Of a DNA stretch of 64,000 nt, positions 24,684 through 36,240 are shown in pieces (within the stretch, counting starts at the first letter, position 1; every line of letters begins with the position of its first letter). The DNA comes from Diphasiastrum complanatum (Eukaryota > Streptophyta > Lycopodiopsida > Lycopodiales > Lycopodiaceae), in contig CM055102.1 of assembly GCA_029204225.1 (NCBI GenBank), positions 2,798,718-2,862,717 on the forward strand, in the 5' to 3' direction. The notes under the pieces were generated by a model. That model searched no databases. It saw only the letters and a program-made list of their open reading frames with translations, and had not been told where the DNA came from. A program made the position numbers and the translations under genes.

Positions 24684-25114
24684 TCATTTACGCTCTCTCC
24701 TTAGCCTTCTAGCAAGGTGGAAATCCTTCGGGAGTATTGTGACTCTCTTTTCGTGTGTCCTCAAAAAGTTGTGTCAGGTATATTTCCGCAGACTCTTGTA
24801 TCGTCGACATAGCATCTGCCGTAACCCTGTTTGCCAAGGAAAATTCATCTATTATTTCTTTGACAAGCCTCACAAATGGGGCCGTAGGTATCAGAAATTT
24901 CACAGATTTCTGATATCTCCTTATATCTTGCAGCCACTTTGCAATTCTGCAGTTCCTACGTAGTCGAGGAGGCGGTGCCTACATCCTGCGGAGTTCCTTT
25001 CCAGCCCAAGGTGCCGCACGAGGGGCCAGCCTACCCCTGCCACGCTTTATGGTCCTGCTTGGGCTAGCTGCGGCAGAAGCTGGAGGTGGAGGAGGTGGTG
25101 GAGGTGGAGGTGGT
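24684..25114 (-). pseudogene. CENH3: Processed pseudogene of centromeric histone H3 (CENH3)
   Basis: On the minus strand a Pro-rich segment and a basic tail lead into QDIRRYQKS, FLIPTAPFVRLVKEI, then NRVTADAMSTIQESAEIYL, TQLFEDT, and after a small deletion and frameshift RVTILPKDFHLARRLRRER and TGA at 24684. This covers the alpha-N helix and the whole histone fold. The LIP.APF.RLV start and the NR.TA(D/E)A loop-1 region fit CENH3 better than canonical H3. The histone fold runs without introns, whereas plant CENH3 genes are split by many introns, so I infer a retrocopy. It is broken by a stop at 24981-24979 and by loss of about seven codons after FEDT. It is joined directly to the LINE-B fragment at 25114/25115, both on the minus strand. 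Confidence 0.75.
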
Positions 25115-27144
25115 GCTGAAGAAAAAGAATAAGGGGGAAAAAGCCCTCAAGGATGATCGAAGGAGTAGCAAACTCAGCACATAGGATATCATGAGGGATG
25201 GTAGTCTCGGCACGTATCATGCGATCCAACATAGTGTCCTGAATGTGGAAAATGCTTGCCCACTCCCGGAGAGAAAGTCCTGGCAACCAAATCTCGGAGG
25301 CATACATCACTGCTGGAACCACCCGTGTGTGCAACAACTGGCATCTAGTAGCGGGATCTAAAATATGATTCATTGTACAACCACGCTCGAATTGGACCAA
25401 TGCTGAAAGACCTGAGGAAATGTGCGCAAATGCAGCCTGGTGGAAACCAAGGAGGGGCGCAGTAAACAAGACTCCCAAGTAAGTATAAGAGGCAACAATG
25501 TCAACTTCCTAGCCGTCATAGAAGAATTGATAATTGTGAAGGCTTTGTCGATCGGTGTTGATAATCATGATCTTCGTCTTTTTTAAGTTAACAGAGAGAC
25601 CCCAAGCAACACAAAGCCGATGTAAGACCTGTAAGTGACACTGCAACCCTTCTGGTGAGGAAGAAAGCAAAACAATGTCATCAGCATAAAGCAGAATGGG
25701 GATGAGCAAATGAGCCAGCGGGCAACCATCTTCACCTTCTTCACGAATGAGGCGCTCAAGATCATCAATATAAAGTGCAAACAACAAAGGGGATAGTGGA
25801 CCACCTTGCTTGATGCCAACAGTGCTACGGATGGGAGAAGACAAATCAGTACCCAGCCGAATACGTGCTAGAACTCTCTCATACAGAGCAACCACTGCCG
25901 CGAGAATAGAGTCAGAAAAGCCAAGCTGACGTAGTCTGCTGATCAAAAGATGATGGGGAACGGTATCAAAGGCCTAAATAGATCAACGAAACAAGCAAAT
26001 ACCTTCTTGCCCATATGCTTTGCCTCCTCAATGATAGTACGTAGAGTGAGGACATGTTCAAGAGTGCTATAACCTCGGCGGAAGCCAGCCTGGCTAGTCG
26101 CATACAATAGTCGAGAATCAACCTCTGCCGTAACGAAGTTCTGGAGAATAGTCACGTACAACTTGGCCAAGGTATGATCAATCATAATAGTGTGATAGTT
26201 GTGGACATTCATGGCATCGCCTACTTTAAGAATAGGATGAAGGAGATTGGTGGCCCAAGGTATGGGGAAACCATCAATGACAGAGCGGTTGAAACAGCGG
26301 GCCAAGAAAGGAGAGGCGAGTTTGGCAATTGGTTTGAGGAGCTCGGCTGAAAGGAGGTCAATGTCAGACGTACGATTGTTCTTGAGTTTGCAGATGGTGG
26401 CTTCAACCATGTCAGGAGAAAAGAGGTCACAGTGGGTAGGACGAAAAGAAAGAGAGATGGGAGGGTGAGCAGTTGTATATAGGTTGGTTGCATAGTTGAC
26501 CCAGGATTGAAGAGGGATGGGTGCAATGGATAGGGGCTTATGAAGAAAGATCTTCCAAAAAGTAGCCGATGAAGCAGAGTGGAGGGAGCGAAGGAGGTAA
26601 GAGGAACGAGAAGAAAAGTAGGTCACTTTCTTTTTGTGGAAAAGAGAACGAGGCTGTTTTTCTGCAGAAGAAGACAATGTAGAATTGGAAAATTTAAGTA
26701 ACTCGACATATTTCTGGAAAAAAGAATAGTCGTTGTCATACCACTTATTATGGGTACAACGATGAGAAGAGAAGCGACGAGGAGACGCAATGGCATGAGC
26801 GGCAGTAGTCAGGGCGTGTGTTAAAAAGGAGGCTTGGGTAGTGACATCAGAGGAGGAAGGAAAGTGGTCCAGAAGATGAGAGACGTGGGCAACATTGGCC
26901 TGGGATTGATGAAGAGGTATCCAATAGTGGGTGGGAGGGAAGGTGGAGGAGAAGGCAGACTTGGCGCTAGGGAGGAGGAGAGGTAGAGCAGAGAGTGATC
27001 AGCGAGGACGGGGGTAGCGATGGTGAAGGATGCCAGGCGGGGCAATAAAGCAGGAGATGCAATGAAATAGTCCACTACGTTGTGACCACCACCAAATGGG
27101 TGGCAAGTATATGCAGAGGAGGATGGCCATTGAAGAAGACTACA
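25115..27144 (-). mobile_element. LINE-B fragment (endonuclease C-terminal part and RT)
   Basis: Read from 27144 downward it starts inside the APE-type endonuclease (YTCHPFGGGHN, VDYFIASPALL, ADHSLLYLS, the SDH-type catalytic end). It continues through a linker to RT: LHPILKVGDAMNVHNYHTI, QAGFRRGYSTLEH, then IKQGGPLSPLLFALYIDDLER and the catalytic ILLYADDIVLLSSS (about 25690), NLKKTKIMIINT, and YTYLGVLFTA. A frameshift or deletion lies near 25950-25990. It ends after EGFFPLILFLQ, where the CENH3 retropseudogene takes over. Both ends are truncated. It is closely related to the plus-strand copies at 50431 and 53799. Confidence 0.85.
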
Positions 27145-29318
27145 ATGTCGTGTATTTGAATCTACATATCATTAATCTACATACATAATATGAGATATGT
27201 TGTACATGACTTCATGTGTGTTATCACAAAAAATCAATAAATCGTGTATCTAATTTTCTACATTTTTTTAGTTTTTGGTAATTCTACATAATTAGTTTAG
27301 TTTAGATAGTTGATAGGCATAAAACATTGGTTTTTGACATATGCGATACGTTTTAGTCACTTTTAATTGTTTGTAAAAGTAGGTTGAATTCCCAACCTAA
27401 TGTATATAACAAGGTGACTAACAAGTAGTCAATTACTCATTGGCAAGACCAACGAATTTAGAAAAAAAATAAAAACATATTTTTACAATTAGTTTGCTCA
27501 TTGGCAAGACCAACTAATTAAGAAAAAAAGTTTTCTAAACTTACATTTCATTTACTCACTATTAGACACTCAAACTTGGCATCCAATCTTGGCCTAAGTT
27601 AGTATTTGCATATTTTCACAAATCTAACTACCAATAAAAATATTGTTGGAAGTTATTGACATACATAAAGCACTTTTGACAATGATAGAATCTCAATCAC
27701 TTTAGTTGAGATCAATTACCCTACATGTTAGGTGTGAAATAGAGTTGCATGATAATGTGAAACGTTTCACATGAACAAAATGCATATTCAAAAATTTTGG
27801 GAACGTTTTGAGTTCAATTTATGGTGCATGCAAATTATATCATATTGAGTAATGTTCACATTATACATTATCAAATCTGTACTAGTTATCTTATGTACAT
27901 TCATTACTTTTCTAATTTTCATCAAGTTGACCACAAAAAATATATATTGGAAGCTATTTTGTGTGTGTGTGTGTTTGGGGGGGGGGGGGGGGGGGTGTGG
28001 TTGTTGTTGTTTGTTAGTGAACCTTCACATGTGTGCAACAAAATGATTTACCGCAAAACACACAAGTCTAAGAATCACACTAGCAAAACCAAACAAAATT
28101 CTTTCAAAACAATTTGTAGCACATGTTATGTCCACATGCACCTAGGCGCAATGAAACTCCAAACCTCGAGATGAAGAGAGTTATCAACCAAGATACAACA
28201 ATCTACATATTTAATCTCCAATTCAAAGTCGTGCTTAGTGATATATGCAAATAGTGACCCAAACATTATTAGTGATAACTCTAAATTAGTAGCCATTTTA
28301 CTCTAGGTGGCATAAAATTTGTTGTGACATGACATGACCTCTTTAGATTCACATGACTACATAGACTTTATGTGAATGATTGAGACATTACCCATGAATA
28401 TATGATAAATATACCCAAGAATGGTATTTTATAGCGTTATCAATAATAAACTACAAATATGACATCAACATAGAGCAAACAAAATTGTAACTCTAAATGA
28501 AATTGTGATATTGACATGACCAATTTAGTTACACGTGAAATGATAAAGTTTACATGCCTAATTGCACTAAACATGATGCAATGCACATGTGTGGATGTAG
28601 AATATTTGTCATTGGAGGTTCCAACATAATCATAAGAATAATCCCATGTGGATTGCCAACGCATAAATAGCATGCAACATTAAAACATTCCCTGATTGAA
28701 GCACATACATCAATGACATTATGGGGATTTAAGGCATGGATGGTCCTAGTATTGTTCCATAATATATTGTCAAACCATCTTACAAGTACATCCAAATATG
28801 CTATATAAACAAAATCCCATGCATGTATCGTCCATGCTCATGGTTTGTGAAACGTATAAAAAATTGACAAACTTTTCAAAGACGATATATAAAGGCTATA
28901 TGCGAACAAGGCCTTTGTATAGATGAGAAAGCTAACAACACATAGGATTGAGACAAATCCTTAAATTCTCACTAAACCCTCAACTCCTTTGAACCCCTCA
29001 ATTTCCATCTTGGGTAATGTAGAAATTGTGTGTAAACTTTCAAGTGGTGGGTGGAAAGACTAAATCTTGATCAACTCATAGGGGCTCAAGGTGGCCCCTT
29101 GCTTTGATGACGGGGTGGAAGAGAAAACATAACTAATGTCCAAATTGTAGACACCTGAGTAGATTAACCGCTTGAATCAACTGCCTTGAGCTAGACGATG
29201 AATAACAAATAAAATACTTCAGGGATTCTGCTGCAAGTTCACATCTTGGAAAATTCCTTAAGTGGGCATCATTTTGACAAACCATGTTCAAGTCCACAAT
29301 GATAATTGTGTAATGAAC
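27145..29318. other. AT-rich stretch without recognisable gene; G19 tract
   Basis: There is no ORF with a family signature. At 27960-27995 a (GT)n run passes into 19 consecutive Gs (27977-27995) followed by GTGTGG. The phrase CATTGGCAAGACCAAC is repeated (27439 and 27500 regions). Otherwise nothing. Confidence 0.5.
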
Positions 29319-30099
29319 CTACTCACAAGCCATCACATCATCTTTGAAAGCTAGAATAAAGGGTGATTGAAGTGTATAATCGAGAGTGGGATGAGGAGAT
29401 GGCCTTGAGGAACAAAAGGAGCATCTTAAATGTGAAATGAAAGCTGGCCCAAGGTGGGAGGCAATCACCAATAATCGACAACTTTTAGGAGAGCGATGTG
29501 AGAAGAGTAGGGTAGGGGAAGCCGAGACCACCCAAGCAAGCGAGGATAGTACACATATCCCAACTGAGGTGGCTTTGCTTACTAGACCAAAGAATCTTAT
29601 GGAACAAATGAACAATGAGAAGGAATTGAGAGGGGGGCAAAGTCCAGATGGAAAGAAAGTAGGTGAAGTATGCATTCGAAGAAATAGTATCCTTAAGAAC
29701 AATGAGCCTAGCAATAAAGTTGAGAGAAAGGTTGCAAATTTGCATTGATGCGGTCAAGGATCTAGTTCAGTCTATCTTTCAAGGAGACAAACACACCAAG
29801 AGGAAACCAAGGTAGAAGAATGCATGCTTGTAAGGGAGTATGTGAAAGTGTAGATCTCGGATCCTTGCAAGTGGAGAGTCATGAGAAAGGAGGAGAAATT
29901 CGAGTTTGCCAAAATTGACTTGGAGCTTGAGCAATTGCAAAACATAACAAAATAAGGTGCAAAATTTCTTTAATGAAGGCCTAGTCGAGAAGGATATAGA
30001 CAATCAAATCATCAGCGAAGAATTGGGGCCCAATAATGGTGTCAGCAAAGATGACAGGGGAAAAGTGTAAGGAGTCGAAACTAGCAAGAGTTGGTGAAT
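29319..30099 (-). pseudogene. Plant L1-type LINE reverse transcriptase relic
   Basis: On the minus strand GPQFFADDLIVYILL (30025-30000 region) carries the FADD form of the RT catalytic motif used by plant L1 elements. It is followed by FGKLEFLLLS and LKDRLNQILDRINANL, then HLSWDMCTILACLGGLGFPYP (29580-29520 region), the conserved thumb and connector order of this family. Stops and frame changes are frequent. It is a different LINE lineage from LINE-A/B/C. A plus-strand LINE-C copy abuts it at about 30100. Confidence 0.65.
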
Positions 30100-31210
30100 G
30101 AGAGATTCCAGCTTATCGCATACAATCAGAGAATCCAGGCTCTGCCCGATGAGGATATGAGATATACACAGACAACGCTTGTTTCCTCACACTTTCTTCA
30201 TGATCAGGGCTATCGACTATCGTGGTTCTCCCAGGCATCCCACTTCCTCCTTGAGTCATTTGGTATCTCCATTACAGAGCTCCCCTCAGGTACTTATCAG
30301 TATATCAGGCGCATCTTATATCGGGCATATCTTGACTGTACTTGGGGGTGACAGCTTGGGGTTAAACTCGACTATTACTGGACTCATTTTATTGAGCTTG
30401 ACATAGCAGGGTTCCCGGTCTTACCACATTATTTGGACTCGAGACTATCACAATGCCTCAGATTTACATTGGGACAGCTCTGCGTATCATGACATCAGTT
30501 GGCTATTGAGACTGGTAGATTCCAGGGTACCCCGAGAGAGGAGCGGATTTGCCAGTTATGCTCTTTAGATGAGGTGGAGTCAAAGGAGCACTTATCTTTA
30601 GGTGCCCCGTATATTACGAGATCAGAGGGAGATACCACTGTCTGTTCCATGACACACATGTCACCTTACGATGTTTATACTACGACAGGATTTGTATCAG
30701 ACAGCCCAACAGAGTCATGTTTCTCAGCCTTAGATCACTTCTTTCTTCTCTAGGAGGAGAGGACGAGTATTTGATGACGGTGACAATGATGATGATGATG
30801 ACCTACTTGCCCACAGAGATCAGAGACAGCCCCCACACATACTCATGTTGCAGCACGAGCTACCCGACCTATCACGAGGAGACCTCTTCATCCTCCCAGA
30901 CGACGTCAGAGACCACCAGTGGCCCTTCATGCCGCGGGCTGTATTACATCCTTTTATAGCAGCAGCATCAGCAAAACCGGACTAGATGATAGCGTCATAC
31001 CTCACTCATGACTTTAAGCAGTATACATGCTCCCACATGTTTCTTATAGCATCACATCTATTTCAGTTCATAGCTTTAGCTTTGGATTTGCTATTTATGT
31101 TACTGTTTTGGAGATGTTTCATACGCTCCCATGGTTACCACATACTTGACATGTACATTTACTAGTCTTATATGCCTTTTGGCATGGAAAAGACATTAAT
31201 AAAGCTTTCT

Positions 31211-31276
<66 letters not shown>
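30100..31276 (+). mobile_element. LINE-C copy 1, 5'-truncated 3' end with (TC)n tail
   Basis: The sequence matches the 3' part of LINE-C at 52580-53798 and at 46481-47720. It includes remains of the C-terminal zinc motif (RICQLCSLDEVESKEH), an acidic linker and a 3'UTR. The end carries the hairpin ATGCC-TTTT-GGCAT (31172-31185), GGAAAAGACATTAATAAAGC, then (TC)n to 31276. Frames are interrupted. 5' truncation is normal for target-primed insertion. Confidence 0.85.
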
Positions 31277-31279
<3 letters not shown>

Positions 31280-32036
31280 ATAGGTAAGTGCACTGCCTGC
31301 TAACAATCCACAAATGCTAAAAGAACCCACAAGCATGCATGGATGGACATATATGTGCATGCATTATTTCCCTTCAATGTGTAGGTCATCAAGTTTTAAA
31401 ATGTTCATCATATCATGTTGCTTTTAACATAATTCAAACTAGCTTTGGCCAAAGCAATCCATCAAGTGCTTGAATTTGAATATTAAAGTCAAATCCAACC
31501 ATTAATACGCGTCTGGCTAGAAAGCAGGAGATAATTCAGAGATTAATTCAACTACTAGAAACTTGATGTTTTTGAAAGCAGGAGATAATTCAGAGATTAA
31601 TTCAACTACTAGAAACTTGATGTTTTTGTTGGGCATTTTGCTTAAGCTTATAATATCAAAAGACCACTAAACATAAATCTTTAAGTGGTTAATGCAATAT
31701 ATTGTCTCAGTTTCTGTTTGTAATGAAAAAGACTCGGATGGCTCTTTGATACCACGTATACCAGGTTGGGTCAAGAGGGCTAGACAAGTTCTCCATGGGC
31801 CAAGCTTGAGCTTGTTCACAAAGCTGAGGAACTATGTTACTCAATTGCTATAGAGAATTCTGTCAGAACCCTACAATGACAAAACTGTATCCATGCACAA
31901 AACTCACAAATTGTAGGGTGTCAAAGAAGGGACTCGGACTGAAAATTATAACGCTGGAATCAGGAGATGAACTATAAACAGACCGAGAGCTGTGAAAGTT
32001 CAAAACCTTGATCATTGGTGCACAGGGAATAGCTAT
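31277..32036. other. Non-coding; 54-bp perfect tandem duplication
   Basis: No gene is seen. 31521-31574 is repeated exactly at 31575-31628 (unit starts AAAGCAGGAGATAATTCAGA). Near 31740-31758 GGCTCTTTGATACCA resembles a reverse-oriented tRNA-Met primer site, but no gag follows on the minus strand. Confidence 0.6.
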
Positions 32037-32350
32037 AACTATTTCATAGAAGCCACGGTTCCCAGAACCGTGGGTTCTGGGACCCGTGGCAGGAACCGTA
32101 CCACGGTTCCTTGAACCGTGGTACGGTTCATCTAAAAATCAATTAATCAATTAATTAATTATTTATTTCAATTTTCCCCCCAAAACCCCTCATAGCTCGT
32201 TTTGGGGGTGCGGAAAAAAAATCATTAATTAATTAATTAATTATTTCATGGTTCATACGGTTCTGCCCAAAAAAAGATTGTGAACCGTCACAGTACGGTT
32301 CTCAGAACCGTACTGAACCGTTAACGGTTCATTGATTCTATGAACTATTT
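32037..32350. mobile_element. Non-autonomous hAT-type MITE
   Basis: The element at 32045-32342 (298 bp) is flanked by an exact 8-bp direct repeat AACTATTT (32037-32044 and 32343-32350). It begins CATAGAA and ends TTCTATG, a 7-bp terminal inverted repeat starting CA, as in hAT elements. Both subterminal regions carry clustered ACGGTTC/GAACCGT words in both orientations that form hairpins. The centre is AT-rich with (TTAA)n-like runs. No coding capacity. The CATAG terminus is shared with the hAT ends at 35939 and 48294. Confidence 0.8.
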
Positions 32351-35184
32351 CTATACAGTGAGGTACAGATGATCAGGGTAGAAAGCACACCTTGATTGGA
32401 GACTGATGATGGATGTCTCCTAGCTTTTGATTTCACATTGCAAACAGTAGAAAGAGAAGAGAATAGCATCAATCTGCACCACCTGGCCTCCTAATCTATA
32501 GTCACAATTGGTGGATGCTCACAGGCCTAGGAAGGATGCTCACAGGCCTAGGAAAGAAGCTGGAAAAATGAAAAAATTTCAAATCATCCTAGTGGGTATC
32601 TATTATACAAATCCTTTTGCAGTATAAGGTATCATTCCTACTCAATGACCTTAATAATCTTCAAATGGCCAAAAATCAATATAAAAACTAATCTGTACAT
32701 TCTATGTTCAAGCATGGACATACTCCTGTGTGTATCTTGAGGGCAAAGGGCATATTTTACTTCAGCTTCATACATTTTATGGGAGTTCTTTGATTAAAAA
32801 TACCTTTCAGAGAACCAAACAGAACAGCCTGCACCATGTGTATGTAAGCAGGAGGGACATTATGCTAAAGCAGCACCAACAATCTCCCGTTGAGAAAGTT
32901 GTTGGTCGTAAAGGGAATGGAAAATACAGTATTTAGCATCATGGTATTTCTTCACTCTTGGATCATTAGATGGCTCAACCACCTGTAAGTTCAAAAAAAT
33001 TTTATCAGTACAAGTTTTTATATAAATAAATTTTTTTTAACATCCATAAAAATGAAACAAACTAGCTGGAATTTTTTTTATAGTAAGCATGTCTCAAAAT
33101 GTATGTCTTCTGACAGAGAAAGACGAGACCTTATCCCAAGCACACTGCGACCTTTGGATTAACGGACTCAAAACCTAGAGCACGTGTGTCAAAACCACCA
33201 AAAAAAGATCATAAATGCAATAGTGAATTTTTTGCAGAAGAAACATCAGTACATTGTTGCTTCTTCTTGGCCTCATGCTCTCCAAATACACCCTTGAAAG
33301 TCTTACCATCAACAAGAACTTCATACTTTCAAAATGAAATTGCTCAAAAGTAGCTTGCTAACGTTAATCAGTTCTAGGCAGATGTGGGATCCCTTACAAT
33401 TGATGTGTACAGACTTTCCCAGGACTGCCCCAGGGTTCCTTAGGGGCCGAGCTTTCTCACCAGTGACCACTTGGCCCAGGTTGAAGGGATTCACTCTGCG
33501 CCTGTATGATAAAGGGACTGGTATCATCAACCAGTGACCCGTTAAAGTTCAATTGCATGCCACACATAACTCCTTTGACGCATAAGGATAAGTATAGTTC
33601 CTTCAAGAATAACATGAATGTCCAATTTGTCGTTTTATTTAATCAGATTTTTTATGGTACCAGAAGGTTCAGCACTAGCATAATAAGAAGCAAAGATGAA
33701 TTATAGCCATACTCTCACATGGCAGGATTGAGAGAGTTATAGGAGACTTATGGACAATACATTGAGCCTTAACACAATCTTTGTTACTAGTTTCAAGTCA
33801 CTTGGGCTTATCAGTAGTGACTTGACACTTGAATATGCTTGCTCAATCTTGTCAGGTTGCTTCGTTGCTACCATTAACTCGCTAGACCTTCCAGTCAGCT
33901 GTAAATAGGCATGGAGCATCCTCATTAGTTACATGAACGATTTGAAAGCCTAATTTCATTACAGCTTAGTCAGTTGGCACTGATATTAGCATTACATAAA
34001 GGTTAAATTGCTAGTCCTACATTTGAATGAGCCAAACATTAACAGTCCTCTCTATGCTGTAGGAAAATCCACCGACACAAAAGATCTGCTATCCAATCAA
34101 CCAGGCAGCACTCACCCATTCAATCAACAATTTGATCCTCTAAGCAGCAGCCTGATGACCCAAAAACATCTGCGCACCAGAATCTCCAACAGACAGGCCA
34201 TGATTGCAAAGGCCAGCTCCAGGCCATGATTTAGTTAGAGGCCTCCAGCCCCAATCGAGCAGGCAATGATCTCTCATGGCCTTGATCCTTCCAAGAAAGC
34301 ACATTCTTCCTCTGGGCATGCATTAAAAAGAAGCTAGTTACAGATTTTTGGCAGCCACAAAATATGGAGTATCCAAGCCATGGCATGCAAAGGCTGATGA
34401 AACCAATGCCATTTGTCTTGCCACTTCGACCTGATTTTTTTCCGCTTGTGAAAGTCCAAACTCAAGCTTCAAGATTTAAGTTTGTAAATACTAAATAATC
34501 TAATAGATTATAGATCATAGTTCCAGACAGGCATAGATATCGGCTGCGAGAGTCAGCTCGGGGCCCTGAGTTGTCCCCGGAGCATTCTTCTGAGTCAGAG
34601 CCAGAGCATTGATTGTGGCTCTGTTATTTAGTTTTAGCAGTTTGATATGATATCATGTTCCATGTTTGGAGGCCAGATGGTCGAACACTGTATTCAGACC
34701 ATTTTATATATTATATCCAGTGTTGGACGTACTTTATTTGCTGCACATTGTGTATATGTCGATTTGTAAATGTGATGCTCTGTTTTCAATTTTATCTCAA
34801 ATTGTATGTGCGTGTGTGAATCGTATTTTCAATTAATTTCAACTGCAGAGATTGATAGCAGATGCACTTCACATAAATACACCCCCCCTGATAGCATTTC
34901 ATAAACACATACATTACATTGCATTACACCAGGCGCGCGTTGCACAAAAAACACAATGTACATTAATTCAACAGATGTATCAAAATAACAATATGTATCC
35001 CGCCATCGTCGGCTGGGGCTGTTCTTTATACTATGTTAGACACTGAATGCTGCCGGAAAATTACATAACAGCAGTCCGCCACATACGGCTAGACCTTATC
35101 TATTCTAAACATTCCTATGGATCCTCCACTGACACCTAGCCCTGGTCAGGTGCATTGTTCTGTCATTCTCGCTCTGCATCCTGG
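32351..35184. other. No recognisable gene
   Basis: Short open frames only. A 21-22-bp unit, GGATGCTCACAGGCCTAGGAA, is repeated in tandem near 32514-32557. There is no convincing primer site, splice-linked exon set or RNA gene. Confidence 0.45.
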
Positions 35185-35459
35185 TTAGCGTGACGGCCGG
35201 GCCACCCTTTCCCTGACCATGATGAGCTGCCGTCGTGTGAAGTTCATTCCAATCTGCTCATCCAAATCCAGATCAACAGCGGGGGCGGGGGGGCTCCGGC
35301 TTCGGGTTTCTCTACAGAGCCTGTCGCAACATCTCTGCAATGTCTGCCTCTTGCTTCTGATGCCTTTCGTTGTGCCTTCGGACATCTTCCTCGAGCTTCC
35401 TCCTTGCTTCGCCCTCGGGCTTCGGTGGTATGCGCTCCGTCATCTCACGACACCCTGGT

Positions 35460-35760
35460 TCTCAAACTGGCTCTCACTGGCTCTCACTGGCTCTCTCACA
35501 GCCTCTAAAAATGCCTCTCACAATGCCTCTCACAGCCTCTCACGGCCTCTCACTTGCTCTCACTGGCTCTCTCACAGCCCTCCATGTGCCGCTGTACCTG
35601 CCCCCATGTGTTGCTCCCCCACGTGCTGCACTCCCATTGGCCCCATGGTCTGCTCCCCCACAGTGCCTATGTGACAGTGTACCTGCCCCCATTTGTTGCT
35701 CCCCCACATGTTGCACTCCCATTGGCCCCAAGGTCTGCTCCCCCACAGTGCCCCCTATAC
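35460..35760. repeat. Two nested tandem repeat arrays
   Basis: From 35467 to 35580 the words CTCTCACTGG and CTCTCACAGC recur with a period near 11-12 bp. From about 35597 to 35760 a unit of about 90 bp (TACCTGCCCCCAT, then TTGCTCCCCCAC, GCACTCCCATTGGCCCCA, GTCTGCTCCCCCACAGTGCC) is present twice. The long plus-strand ORFs here are low-complexity consequences of these repeats. Confidence 0.7.
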
Positions 35761-35789
35761 AGTCCCCCTTTTTTTGCACCCCAAACCCT

Positions 35790-36240
35790 TTTTTTTCTCA
35801 TTTTTTTGGCCTATTCTACATTAAAAAAGCATTTTTTAATTATAAAAAATATTTTAAAAAAAATATTAAAAATATGGTGCCGCCTTGGTACTGCGGATCT
35901 GAGGGTGGCACCATAATGGCGGTACCAAGGGATTCTATGATATATCTATATCAGACATGAGGGTTCGGGCCGTTTTGCCCGCGTCCGCGTGTGGCGTCCA
36001 GACTCGGACGCGGGGTCAGACGCGTCTATTTTTATTTATTTATTTTTTTTAAATTTTTTTTAAAAAAAAAAAAAAAAAAACCAGATGCATCCGGGGGTCC
36101 GGACGCCCCCCGGACGCACGCATTCGGGGTACGGAAGCAATTTTTTTTTTTGAATTTTTTTTTAAAAAAGAAATTCAAAAAAATTCAATAAATAAATAAA
36201 TAAATGAAAAATCGGACGCGTCCTTTTTTTTCAAAAATTT
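35790..36240 (-). repeat. hAT-like terminus plus GC-rich ACGCGTC modular repeat
   Basis: On the minus strand this reads: GC-rich segment with GACGCGTC and GGGTCCGGACGC-type words, CCCTCATGTCTGATATA, a short TA run, CATAGAATCC (starting at 35939), internal GGTACC palindromes, and an A/T-rich stretch. The same order, in the opposite orientation, occurs at 47860-48420. The CATAG end matches the MITE and hAT#2 termini. No transposase is recognisable to its left. Confidence 0.5.

Noticed and set aside
31738-31760. Reverse tRNA-Met primer site of another copia element
   Set aside because: GGCTCTTTGATACCA is only a partial match, and no gag or LTR is found next to it.
35219-35960. Protein-coding genes on the plus strand
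   Set aside because: The Ser/Leu/Pro/Cys-rich frames arise from short tandem repeats and overlap in all frames.
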